Positions 11,986-19,120 of a DNA stretch of 19,120 nucleotides are shown in pieces. Position numbers and translations under genes: made by a program. The notes below the pieces were generated by a model that did no database searches, was not told the DNA's origin, and saw only the letters and a program-made list of their open reading frames with translations. Origin of the DNA: Ruminococcaceae bacterium UBA3451. GTDB taxonomy: Bacteria; Bacillota; Clostridia; Oscillospirales; Acutalibacteraceae. The stretch covers positions 3,313-22,432 of the forward strand of contig DFRY01000071.1 in NCBI GenBank assembly GCA_002378845.1, in the 5' to 3' direction. Within the stretch, counting starts at the first letter, position 1; the number at the start of each line of letters is the position of its first letter.

Positions 11986-13212
11986 ATGAAAAAGAAGATG
12001 ACATTCAAAGAATTCTTATTTATCGTTCCGCTGTTGATTATCGTCGCCATATTTTCGATTTGGCCGATCTTAACCTCATTTTCCTATACGTTTTTTGATT
12101 ATCAGCTTAACAACACACAAAAATCAAAGCTCAGCTTCAGCGGCAGTTTTTCGGCTGATAATTTCAAGGAAAACAGTGAGTATGTAAAGATTTTTTTGAA
12201 TGATGACGCAACCGTGGCAGAAAATGACGAGGCAGCCGCCAAAGATTTTGCAGCCGCGCTTTCTGACACGGAGGTTTATACAAAGCAATTTTCCACCCTG
12301 CCAAGCGGAAAAATTTCCGCCCAACAAAGCAATGATTTTACTGCGGCAACCGCAAAGCTTCAGGCGGAAGTTTTGGCACTGTATAAAAATCACCCCAATT
12401 CAGATTACGCAAACGCAGAGTCCCTTCCTAAGATTTTTGAAGAGCTGAATAAAGCCATCGCTCCCTCGAATTTCATTGGTCTGCAGGGATACCGGCAAAT
12501 TTTCGGCGATAACAGACTGTTTTCAGCGCTGTGGCATACGGTGTACTTCACCCTGATTTCAGTTTTCATTGAATTTATTTTGGGTCTGGCTCTTGCGCTT
12601 ATAATGAATCGGGCAATCCGGGGCATTGGAATCATTCGGGCAAATGCGCTGATTCCCTGGGCAATACCGACCGCGGTTTCCGCGCTGATTTGGAGCTATT
12701 TATACGACGGCTCCAACGGGATTATTTCGCATATTTTTGCTCAAATTGGCTTGATTTCTGAACCGGGAGCAATGCTTCTGACCGGCCCGGGGGCAATGTC
12801 GGCAACGATTTTGACGGATGTTTGGAAAACAACGCCTTACATGGCGCTGCTGCTGTTGGCAGGCCTGCAGGTGATTGACAAGGGACTGTATGAAAGCAGT
12901 TCCATTGACGGAGCGAATATTGTGCAAACCTTTTTTAAGATTACGCTACCGTTGTTAAAACCTTCTATTCTTGTGGCGGTTTTGTTCCGTATGCTGGACG
13001 CGTTCCGTGTGTATGACCTGATTGCTGTGTTGACCGGTGGCGGCCCCGGCGGTTCCACCGAAACGCTTTCCATTTATGCTTATAAAACCATGTTCTCGCA
13101 GACTAACTTCGGTTACGGTGCCGTTGTTGTCATGTTCATGTTCGTTTGTGTGCTGTTGATTGCGGCCCTGTTCGTAAAGGTACTTGGCGCCAATATCTTG
13201 TCTTCGGATTAG
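11986..13212 (+). CDS. ABC sugar transporter permease, MalF-type, with large extracytoplasmic insertion
   Basis: This is one of the two membrane subunits of the sugar importer. The 408-residue protein starts at ATG 11986, preceded by GTGAGG. TM1 is at about residues 10-37. Residues 41-162 then form a soluble, Ala/Asp/Glu/Lys-rich segment, and the usual pre-TM2 signature (NFIGLQGYRQIFGD) comes only at 162-175. Most sugar permeases of this family have a few tens of residues here, so about 80-100 residues are extra. This recalls the periplasmic P2 loop of E. coli MalF, which contacts the binding protein, though I see no sequence resemblance to it. The cytoplasmic EAA loop that docks the ATPase is present (ESSSIDGANIVQTFFKITLP, about 303-322). 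It pairs with the MalG-type gene 12 bases downstream. No ATPase gene is encoded nearby. Confidence 0.93.
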   Translation: MKKKMTFKEFLFIVPLLIIVAIFSIWPILTSFSYTFFDYQLNNTQKSKLSFSGSFSADNFKENSEYVKIFLNDDATVAENDEAAAKDFAAALSDTEVYTKQFSTLPSGKISAQQSNDFTAATAKLQAEVLALYKNHPNSDYANAESLPKIFEELNKAIAPSNFIGLQGYRQIFGDNRLFSALWHTVYFTLISVFIEFILGLALALIMNRAIRGIGIIRANALIPWAIPTAVSALIWSYLYDGSNGIISHIFAQIGLISEPGAMLLTGPGAMSATILTDVWKTTPYMALLLLAGLQVIDKGLYESSSIDGANIVQTFFKITLPLLKPSILVAVLFRMLDAFRVYDLIAVLTGGGPGGSTETLSIYAYKTMFSQTNFGYGAVVVMFMFVCVLLIAALFVKVLGANILSSD

Positions 13213-13224
13213 GAGGAACACACG

Positions 13225-14046
13225 ATGAAAAAAATTAATCTCATTTTTTATGCGGTGACAGCCGTTTTCCTGATTATTATTTTGTTCCCCTTCTTCTGGG
13301 TTCTAATCACGTCGTTCAAACCCTCCAATGAAATTTTCGGCGCCGGGGCATTTCGCTTGCTCAGTGACAGCCCCACCTTACATAATTACAGCGCAGTGCT
13401 CACAGGGAAAAATATTTTAAGCTCCATTAAAAACAGTCTGATTGTTTCAAGTACGACTACGCTTTATGTAATTATTGTGGCAACTATGGCCGCGTACGCG
13501 ATTTCCCGTTTTCATTTCCGTTTTAAAAATCTGCTGCTGGGCCTTATTCTGGTTGTTTCAATGTTTCCGCAAATGATTATTGTCGGCCCGATTTTTAATT
13601 TATTTACCGCTTTGCATTGGACGAATTCTTACTTTATCGTTCTCCCCTACTCTACCATCACCATCCCCATGGCAGTCTGGATTATGGTGGCGCATTTCGG
13701 AAAAATCCCGCTCTCCATTGAAGAATCGGCCAGAATCGACGGCGCCTCCGCGTTCCGTACGCTGTGGAACGTCGTGTTCCCTCTTGCGGCGCCGGGCGTG
13801 TTTACCACTGCTATTATCACTTTTATCGCCGCATGGAACGAATATTTGCTGACGGCGACCTTGAATACGGAAATTTCGATGCAGACGGTACCGGTTGCCA
13901 TTTCTTTTTTGCGCACCCAGTTCCAGATCCTTTGGGGCGAAGTAGCGGCGGCAACGGTGATTGTAACAGTACCTACCTTGATTATCGTATTAATCTTCCA
14001 AAAACAGATTGTTTCCGGGCTCGTTTCTGGGGCAGTGAAGGAGTAA
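13225..14046 (+). CDS. ABC sugar transporter permease, MalG-type
   Basis: This is the second membrane subunit of the importer, 273 residues, a normal length. It starts at ATG 13225 after AGGAGG (13212-13217), which overlaps the preceding stop region. Six membrane helices are apparent, beginning with FYAVTAVFLIIILFPFFWVL, and the family feature ITSFKPSNEIF follows TM1. The EAA loop for the ATPase reads EESARIDGASAFRTLWNVVF (about residues 171-190). It ends in the typical short tail VSGLVSGAVKE. Its last codons carry the ribosome binding site of the phosphorylase gene, three bases downstream, so transporter and enzyme are translationally close. Sugar specificity is inferred from that enzyme. 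Confidence 0.94.
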   Translation: MKKINLIFYAVTAVFLIIILFPFFWVLITSFKPSNEIFGAGAFRLLSDSPTLHNYSAVLTGKNILSSIKNSLIVSSTTTLYVIIVATMAAYAISRFHFRFKNLLLGLILVVSMFPQMIIVGPIFNLFTALHWTNSYFIVLPYSTITIPMAVWIMVAHFGKIPLSIEESARIDGASAFRTLWNVVFPLAAPGVFTTAIITFIAAWNEYLLTATLNTEISMQTVPVAISFLRTQFQILWGEVAAATVIVTVPTLIIVLIFQKQIVSGLVSGAVKE

Positions 14047-14049
14047 ACT

Positions 14050-16347
14050 ATGGGTGAAAATAACTTTATCTATGAAGTCAGTGATTTTAGCCTTGAAAAT
14101 GACGAGCTGATGTTAAACGAAACGCTTTTCCATAATGCGAACGGTTACCTTGGCGTCCGTTCCAATTTTGAAGAAGGGTATCCCATCGACTTTCAGTCCA
14201 TTCGGGGCGAATACATCAATGGCTTTTATGATTTTGTTGAAATGAAGCAGGCGGAAAACCTTTGCGGGCTTACCGAAGAAAAGCAAACCATGCTGAATGT
14301 AGCCGATACACAGGGCATTCGGCTGAGCCTTGACGACGAGGAGTTCAGCATGTTTACGGGTACTGTACTGCAAAGTTCCCGCACTTTAGACATGGAAAAA
14401 GGAATTACACTGCGCAGGGTAGTTTGGCGTTCGCCCAAAGGCAAAGAAGTTGAAATCACTATTATACGAATGGCTTCCTTTGTTTTGCTTCCGCTTTTCA
14501 CCATTGAATATCGGGTCAAAGCGCTCAATTTTAGCGGAACGCTGCACTTTCATTCCACGCACATTGGAAGCGTGTTAAACTATTGCGACCCAAGCGACCC
14601 TCGTGTGGCAAACGAAACCTTTCAGCATCTACTTGCCGGAAAAGCGGAATTTGTGGACAATGCCTCGGTTATTTCCTCGCATACCTCAAAATCTGCGCTG
14701 CATGTAACCAGCGCGGTAAAAAATTTGCTTTCGAAACCGGCCAAAGAGGAACGGATAAAAAGGGACAGTACTGCCATACAAAAATTCACAGTGGAAACAG
14801 AGGCTGACGAAACCGTTACCCTAACGAAATATACGGTTTTATGCGACTCTATTCGCTATTCGGACTGCCGTGCCGCCGCGCTGGAGCATTTGGAGAAGGC
14901 TGTCTCCAGCCCTCTTGCTGACTGGTACAGCTTACAGGAACAATACTTACGCAAATACTGGGAAAGCTGCGCTGTCCATGTGAAGGGTGACGACGAGCTG
15001 AGCAACGCGATTACGTATAATCTGTACCAGCTGATTCAGTCCGTGGGCAAAGACCCCCACAGCAATATTGCGGCGAAAGGGCTTTCCGGTGAAGGCTATG
15101 AGGGGCATTATTTTTGGGACACAGAAATGTACATTCAGCCTTATTTTCTTCTTACCCAACCTCAGATTGCAAAAAATCTGATTGAATACCGCTACACTAC
15201 CTTAGACGCGGCAAGGGAAAACGCGCAGATACTGGGGCACAAAAGCGGCGCACTGTTCCCCTGGCGCACGATTATGGGAAAGGAATGCTCCGGTTATTTT
15301 CCCTCCGGCAGCGCGCAGTATCACATTAACGGTGACATTGCTTATTCTGTCATTAATTACTTTCTATTGACGAAAGACATTGAATTCATCGCCCGGTGCG
15401 GAGCGGAAATTGTATTTGAAACCGCGCGGCTCTGGATGGATGTTGGAAATATCAGCGGCGGAAAATTTTTAATCAACAGCGTCACTGGCCCGGACGAATA
15501 CACCTGCCTGGTCAACAATAATTATTTCACAAACGTATTGGCACAACACAATTTAAACTGGGCTGTTAAATTTTACAGACTGCTGGAAGAGAAAAAGCTT
15601 TTAACCCCTGTAAAAGAGAAAATCGGGCTGACAAAATCGGAAATTACTGACTTTCGCCGTGCGGCGGAAATCATGTATTTACCGTATGAGGAAGAAATGG
15701 ACATTAACCCGCAGGATGATTCTTTCCTTTCCAAAAAGCTTTGGGATCTGAAAAAAACGCCGCAGAAGGATTTTCCTCTGCTGCTTCACTATCATCCTCT
15801 TTACTTGTATCGGCATCAGGTATGCAAGCAGGCGGATACCGTACCGGCACATTTTGTTTTGGAGGATGCACAGCCGCTGTCCACGATGAAGCATTCCTTC
15901 AATTACTACGAGAGGGTAACAACGCACGATTCCTCCCTTTCCACCTGTATTTTCAGCATTATGGCTTCCCGTCTGGGAATGCCGGAAAAAGCATACGATT
16001 ATTTTGGAAAGTCCTCTGAACTGGATTTGTTCAACACCCATAAAAACACAAAAGACGGAATTCACACCGCGAATATGGGCGGTACCTACATGGCAATTGT
16101 ATACGGATTCGGCGGACTGCGCATTAAGGAGGACGGGCTGCACCTTGCACCTGCCCTGCCGGAACAATGGACCGAGTATGATTTTAAAATCCACGACGAA
16201 GACAGTCTGATTCAGGTTTTAGTAAAAAAGCAGAGCTGTGAAATCACCCTGCTGAACGGGACAGAAAAAACCGTTTTTCTTTATGGCCGAAGCTACCTGT
16301 TAAAAGACCGTTTGCAGCTTCCGCTGGAAGACTGGGGGAAGTCGTAA
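14050..16347 (+). CDS. GH65 disaccharide phosphorylase (maltose/trehalose/kojibiose phosphorylase type)
   Basis: This cytoplasmic inverting phosphorylase splits an alpha-glucosyl disaccharide with phosphate to beta-glucose-1-phosphate and a free sugar. At 765 residues it is full length. The order is an N-terminal beta-sandwich (1-270), a linker, an (alpha/alpha)6-barrel catalytic domain (about 310-690) and a small C-terminal sheet. Family motifs include KGLSGEGYEGHYFWDTEMY (343-361), PWRTIMGKECSGYFPSG, and the general acid Glu483 in TGPDEY. KQADT at 593-597 and THDSSLS (625-631) fall in segments that line the sugar and phosphate site in characterised relatives. It starts at ATG 14050, six bases after GAAGGAG. 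The stop overlaps the beta-phosphoglucomutase start by one base, which confirms beta-glucose-1-phosphate as product. Whether the substrate is maltose, trehalose, kojibiose, nigerose or a glucosyl polyol cannot be settled from motifs alone. Confidence 0.92.
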   Translation: MGENNFIYEVSDFSLENDELMLNETLFHNANGYLGVRSNFEEGYPIDFQSIRGEYINGFYDFVEMKQAENLCGLTEEKQTMLNVADTQGIRLSLDDEEFSMFTGTVLQSSRTLDMEKGITLRRVVWRSPKGKEVEITIIRMASFVLLPLFTIEYRVKALNFSGTLHFHSTHIGSVLNYCDPSDPRVANETFQHLLAGKAEFVDNASVISSHTSKSALHVTSAVKNLLSKPAKEERIKRDSTAIQKFTVETEADETVTLTKYTVLCDSIRYSDCRAAALEHLEKAVSSPLADWYSLQEQYLRKYWESCAVHVKGDDELSNAITYNLYQLIQSVGKDPHSNIAAKGLSGEGYEGHYFWDTEMYIQPYFLLTQPQIAKNLIEYRYTTLDAARENAQILGHKSGALFPWRTIMGKECSGYFPSGSAQYHINGDIAYSVINYFLLTKDIEFIARCGAEIVFETARLWMDVGNISGGKFLINSVTGPDEYTCLVNNNYFTNVLAQHNLNWAVKFYRLLEEKKLLTPVKEKIGLTKSEITDFRRAAEIMYLPYEEEMDINPQDDSFLSKKLWDLKKTPQKDFPLLLHYHPLYLYRHQVCKQADTVPAHFVLEDAQPLSTMKHSFNYYERVTTHDSSLSTCIFSIMASRLGMPEKAYDYFGKSSELDLFNTHKNTKDGIHTANMGGTYMAIVYGFGGLRIKEDGLHLAPALPEQWTEYDFKIHDEDSLIQVLVKKQSCEITLLNGTEKTVFLYGRSYLLKDRLQLPLEDWGKS

Positions 16348-17009
16348 TGAACTTTCGCTGCGCTATCTTTGACCTGGACGGCGTTTTAGTTGACACCGCG
16401 AAATACCATTACCTTGCCTGGAAGGAACTGGCCCGACAGCTTGGATTTGAATTTTTGCCGGAGCAGAACGAACGGCTGAAAGGCGTTTCCCGCATGACGT
16501 CGCTGAATATCCTTCTGGAGACCGGTGGTTTGCAAAATCGCTTTTCTGAGGAAGAAAAAGAGCGGATGGCGGCGAAAAAAAATGCCCGTTACATTGAATA
16601 CGTTTCCCAAATGGAGGAATCTGAGCTTTTGGCTGGCGCAAAAGAGCTTTTGCAGCAGCTTAAAACAAGAGGAATAAAAACAGCACTTGGGTCCGCCAGC
16701 AAAAACGCTCCATTAATTCTGAATAATGTAGGCATTGCTCCCCTGTTCGATGTTATTGTTGACGGAAACCGCATTTCCACCGCAAAGCCAAACCCGGAAG
16801 TGTTCACTCTTGGCGCCGATATGCTGCGCATTCCCTATTCCTCCTGCCTGGTATTTGAGGACTCTGAAGCCGGCCTTCAGGCGGCAAAGCGTGCCGGTAT
16901 GTATGCAATTGGAATTGGGAACGAAAAAAATCTACCGTCGGCGGATATTGTGTACCCGTGTTTGAAAGAATTTGAAACCGACCGGTACTTTCCGGTGAAA
17001 CAGGATTAA
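16347..17009 (+). CDS. pgmB: Beta-phosphoglucomutase
   Basis: This HAD-superfamily enzyme converts beta-glucose-1-phosphate to glucose-6-phosphate through beta-glucose-1,6-bisphosphate, feeding the phosphorylase product into glycolysis. The 220-residue length is typical. The nucleophile and acid/base aspartates are Asp9 and Asp11 in FDLDGVLVDTAKYH. The cap carries the subfamily-specific LKGVSR (44-49), which separates it from general phosphatases. Other motifs are GSASKN (115-120), Lys147 in TAKPNPEVF and the metal-binding Glu171-Asp172 in EDSEAG. The ATG overlaps the phosphorylase stop (TAATG), showing tight translational coupling. It is the last gene of the operon, and a terminator follows within 40 bases. 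Confidence 0.95.
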   Translation: MNFRCAIFDLDGVLVDTAKYHYLAWKELARQLGFEFLPEQNERLKGVSRMTSLNILLETGGLQNRFSEEEKERMAAKKNARYIEYVSQMEESELLAGAKELLQQLKTRGIKTALGSASKNAPLILNNVGIAPLFDVIVDGNRISTAKPNPEVFTLGADMLRIPYSSCLVFEDSEAGLQAAKRAGMYAIGIGNEKNLPSADIVYPCLKEFETDRYFPVKQD

Positions 17010-17046
17010 TTTCTGTTATAAACCTATAAATCTCCTGCAAAAAAAC

Positions 17047-17090
17047 AGCCTTAAAGCTTCGCAATGCGCGGGCTTTAAGGCTTTCTTTTT
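17047..17090 (+). terminator. Intrinsic terminator of the disaccharide operon
   Basis: AGCCTTAAAGC (17047-17057) and GCTTTAAGGCT (17072-17082) form an 11-base stem with a 14-base loop, followed by TTCTTTTT. The minus strand also carries a T-run after the stem (TGTTTTTTT), so the convergent gene may use it too. Confidence 0.85.
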
Positions 17091-17106
17091 CTGTAGTTTC
17101 TGCAGT

Positions 17107-17757
17107 TTATGTAGTAGATTTATTTCTATTACTGTTTCTGTGCTCCAGCACCAGTACAACCACGCCCGCCACACCGGCGATTCCCAAAATAAGGTCTTCC
17201 TGTATATTGAACAGGAAGCTTTTCGGAAGCCCCGGCAACGCCCAAAGAAGAGGCAGAATGTAAATCCACTTCTCTTTCGCTGACAGGAAGGAGGTTAACA
17301 GTGTAATTGTGAACACCGTAAGCGGGCACGGCATGAGCCACATTGAAATTTCAGGGAAACGCCTTCCCAACAGCAGCCCGACGATTGGATACAACAGGAA
17401 CAGAACAAACAACACCAAAACCAATTTGTCGTACCTTTTATTTCGCTGTAATTCGATTTTTCCGATGAAACTATCGATAAAAAAGAGGAGAGAAATCAGA
17501 CCGAAATAGACGGCGGTAATTCCCTTATGAAATTCAGCAGACCCGTAGCGGGCGAAGAATACGACGGAAATCCACAAATAGCAGGCCGCCAAATAAAGCT
17601 TTACCGTTTTCTTTCTGCGCTCCGACGGTCTGTTATATAAAAGTCCGGTTACAACCACACCGATAAAATAAAACACGATTTGCCACAGAAAAGTATTGCT
17701 GTTGTAGTCCGCAATAGTTTTCATAAATGTTTTGCTGAGTTCCGTGAATGATTCCAT
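17107..17757 (-). CDS. Small polytopic membrane protein (DUF6064-like)
   Basis: This is a 216-residue membrane protein starting at ATG 17757, with GGAGGA five bases upstream on the minus strand. About six helices are visible: roughly residues 23-42, 50-70, 80-95, 110-130, 138-157 and 160-205, the last stretch being two segments. The segment MWLMPCPLTVFTITLLTSFL resembles the PCP-T-hydrophobic signature that I associate with DUF6064, a family of unknown function; that name is tentative. No transport or catalytic motif is evident. The gene is divergent from the TetR regulator, and its strong promoter abuts a perfect palindrome, so it is a probable target of that regulator. TetR targets of this layout are often efflux or stress proteins, but nothing in the sequence shows efflux here. 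Confidence 0.75.
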   Translation of the reverse strand: MESFTELSKTFMKTIADYNSNTFLWQIVFYFIGVVVTGLLYNRPSERRKKTVKLYLAACYLWISVVFFARYGSAEFHKGITAVYFGLISLLFFIDSFIGKIELQRNKRYDKLVLVLFVLFLLYPIVGLLLGRRFPEISMWLMPCPLTVFTITLLTSFLSAKEKWIYILPLLWALPGLPKSFLFNIQEDLILGIAGVAGVVVLVLEHRNSNRNKSTT

Positions 17758-17810
17758 AGTATCCTCCGATATTTTCAGTTCATTTAATTCGGTCAGTTTT
17801 CCCTGTTTTC

Positions 17811-17839
17811 ATTTTAGCAGTGAGAAAAAAGAATGTCAA
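17811..17839 (-). promoter_or_regulatory. Strong promoter of the small membrane-protein gene
   Basis: On the minus strand a perfect TTGACA (17839-17834) is followed after exactly 17 bases by TAAAAT (17816-17811). The start codon lies about 50 bases further on. The first two bases of the -35 box are inside the adjacent palindrome. Confidence 0.82.
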
Positions 17840-17869
17840 TAAAATATGACTAAATAGTCATATTTTATT
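17838..17869. promoter_or_regulatory. Perfect 32-base palindrome, probable TetR operator
   Basis: The arms AATAAAATATGACTA (17838-17852) and TAGTCATATTTTATT (17855-17869) are perfect inverted repeats with a two-base centre (AA). The core TGACTAAATAGTCA has the two-fold form typical of TetR-family operators. It lies between the divergent membrane-protein and TetR genes. Confidence 0.75.
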
Positions 17870-17895
17870 TTTATATTTCATTTCATTCATAAAAA

Positions 17896-17904
17896 TGATA
17901 CAAT
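17896..17904 (+). promoter_or_regulatory. Extended -10 promoter of the TetR gene
   Basis: TGATACAAT has the TGn extension before TACAAT (17899-17904) and no good -35, as expected of an extended -10 promoter. The palindrome ends 26 bases upstream, covering the -35 region or slightly beyond. Confidence 0.6.
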
Positions 17905-17930
17905 AAAAAATAGAAACGGAGGAACGCCGC

Positions 17931-18560
17931 ATGGAAAAAAACGAGAAAGTCAGGGTACCGAAGCAGAAACGGAGCAAGGCTTTGACGGAACAAATTATAA
18001 ATACCGCTGTGGAATTATTTTCGGAACACGGGTATTATTCAGTCACTTCGCATAACATTGCTGACGCGGCGGGAATTTCAATCGGAAGTTTCTATTCTTA
18101 TTTCTCCGACAAAAAACAGCTGATGCTTACCATCCTAACTCAATACATGGAACAGGTTAATCAGGAACTTCCTTGTGAAGAGGAGCTTCTTGCCGCGAAT
18201 GATATTGCAAGCCAAGAACTAATTTGCCAATGGCTGGAACGTATTTTAAACGCGCACCGCGTTCAGCCGGGTTTAGACAAGCAAATAACCATTTTGGAAT
18301 TAGACGATGCGCAGGTTGCGGAAATTGTGCGCAGCCAAGAAGTGAAGCAGGTAAACTTTATAGAACGGTGGCTTCAGCTTTGTGTAACAGACCCGGGCAA
18401 CCACGATTTAAAAGCAGCCGCATTTGTTATTAACAATGCTATTGAAAAAAATATTCATGACCTTGCTTATTCGAAGTCACTGATTGATGAAAGTGACGTT
18501 TTGCATACACTTTCAGAAATGATAAGCAGCTATGTACAGGGGCTGCGTTCATTGAATTGA
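17931..18560 (+). CDS. TetR/AcrR-family transcriptional regulator
   Basis: This is a 209-residue DNA-binding repressor starting at ATG 17931 after CGGAGGAA. The N-terminal TetR helix-turn-helix is clear. ALTEQIINTAVELFSEHGYY opens the domain, and TSHNIADAAGISIGSFYSYF, followed by SDKKQLMLTIL, is the recognition part (about residues 17-65). A basic tail (RVPKQKRSK) precedes it. The C-terminal ligand-binding domain (about 70-209) is helical and not diagnostic of an inducer. It is divergent from the membrane-protein gene and separated by 52 bases from a downstream amidohydrolase on the same strand. It probably controls itself, the divergent gene and perhaps the hydrolase through the palindrome at 17838-17869. 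Confidence 0.92.
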   Translation: MEKNEKVRVPKQKRSKALTEQIINTAVELFSEHGYYSVTSHNIADAAGISIGSFYSYFSDKKQLMLTILTQYMEQVNQELPCEEELLAANDIASQELICQWLERILNAHRVQPGLDKQITILELDDAQVAEIVRSQEVKQVNFIERWLQLCVTDPGNHDLKAAAFVINNAIEKNIHDLAYSKSLIDESDVLHTLSEMISSYVQGLRSLN

Positions 18561-18612
18561 AATATGCTCTGTTTCAGCATATATTTATAAAAAATACATG
18601 GAGGCGGTTAAT

Positions 18613-19120
18613 TTGCAAAAAAACACACGTTATGGAATAAAAAACTGCCAAATTATTGACGGCAATTTACATTCGGAAATCAAACGAAATATGACAATTT
18701 TAATCGACGGCGAGAAAATACATAAAATTGGGCCAACCGAAGAGCTTAAAATACCCGACGACTTTACGGTGGTAGATGCCGAAAACAAATACGTTATGCC
18801 TGGTATGATTAATGCGCATGTGCACTTGTTCGGCAGCGGAAAACCAATGAATGCAATCGGCGGCGGCAGCGCCCAGAAGCGCCTTGTAAGGCTGTTGGGT
18901 TCCAAACCCGGACTTAAAATTCTTGACAAGATGGTACAGGATCATGTTTTGCAGCAACTGTACTCCGGCGTTACCACGGTTCGAGCAGTAGGCGATCTTT
19001 TTTACTCCGACGTTAAGGTACGGGATAAAATCAGCCGCGGAACACTTTTGGGGCCAAGGCTCCTCGTTTCCGGCCCGGCAATCACGGTAACCGGCGGCCA
19101 TGGTTACGGAAGCTTTGCCG
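18613..19120 (+). CDS. Metal-dependent amidohydrolase, 5' part only (3' end outside window)
   Basis: The frame starts at TTG 18613, eight bases after GGAGG (18600-18604), and stays open to the window edge, giving about 169 residues (MQKNTRYGIKNCQIIDGNLH...). The first ~50 residues form the small beta-sandwich seen before the barrel in this superfamily (ILIDGEKIHKIGPTEELKIP). The metal-binding HxH is present in VMPGMINAHVHLF, followed by YSGVTTVRAVGD. RLLVSGPAITVTGGHGYGSF is typical of the imidazolonepropionase/peptidase-like amidohydrolases that carry such a GGHG segment. The remaining metal ligands would lie beyond the edge. The substrate is unknown; candidates range from cyclic amides to dipeptides. 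It follows the TetR gene by 52 bases with no visible terminator, so it is likely co-transcribed. Confidence 0.85.
   Translation, partial: MQKNTRYGIKNCQIIDGNLHSEIKRNMTILIDGEKIHKIGPTEELKIPDDFTVVDAENKYVMPGMINAHVHLFGSGKPMNAIGGGSAQKRLVRLLGSKPGLKILDKMVQDHVLQQLYSGVTTVRAVGDLFYSDVKVRDKISRGTLLGPRLLVSGPAITVTGGHGYGSFA

Overview
The window looks like chromosome of an anaerobic Clostridia-class Firmicute, possibly an Oscillospiraceae/Ruminococcaceae relative. This is inferred from strong AGGAGG-type ribosome binding sites, frequent TTG/GTG starts, moderate GC content, a GntR/AraC/TetR regulator mix, a cysteine-rich Fe-S flavoprotein, nickel-enzyme maturation genes and a GH65 phosphorylase locus. No rRNA, tRNA, CRISPR array, transposase, integrase or phage gene was seen. 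No stretch over 300 bases lacks a gene; the longest is 988-1266 (279 bases).

Layout. (1) 1-987: the 3' end of a TauE/SafE-type permease and its usual DUF1634 membrane partner, closed by a strong terminator. (2) 1267-2955: a transmembrane chemoreceptor with an odd start region. (3) 3056-3259: a tiny 67-residue collagen-like protein, closed by a hairpin shared with the convergent gene. (4) 3373-4074 (minus): a FadR-type GntR regulator with a perfect TGGT-N3-ACCA operator in its own leader. (5) 4318-9153: hypB, an 895-residue Fe-S flavoprotein, hypA and a DUF5692-like membrane protein. This is one apparent operon with nickel-insertion factors but no hydrogenase subunit in view. (6) 9254-10456 (minus): an AraC regulator divergent from a disaccharide operon at 10613-17009, which encodes a lipoprotein binding protein, two MalF/MalG-type permeases, a GH65 phosphorylase and beta-phosphoglucomutase. 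(7) 17107-17757 (minus): a small membrane protein divergent from a TetR regulator (17931-18560) and a 3'-truncated amidohydrolase (from 18613). A perfect 32-base palindrome lies between the divergent genes.

How the parts work together. The disaccharide locus makes a complete pathway apart from the transporter ATPase. The binding protein and permeases import a glucosyl disaccharide, the phosphorylase splits it with phosphate into beta-glucose-1-phosphate plus a second product (glucose if the substrate is a glucose disaccharide), and beta-phosphoglucomutase makes glucose-6-phosphate. AraC probably activates this locus. An inverted repeat in the divergent intergenic region overlaps the AraC promoter. 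The hypB-flavoprotein-hypA-DUF5692 unit is the least explained part: it couples nickel delivery to a multi-cluster NAD(P)H-type flavoprotein of unknown partner. The TetR unit has very clear promoter and operator geometry, suggesting direct repression of the divergent membrane gene.
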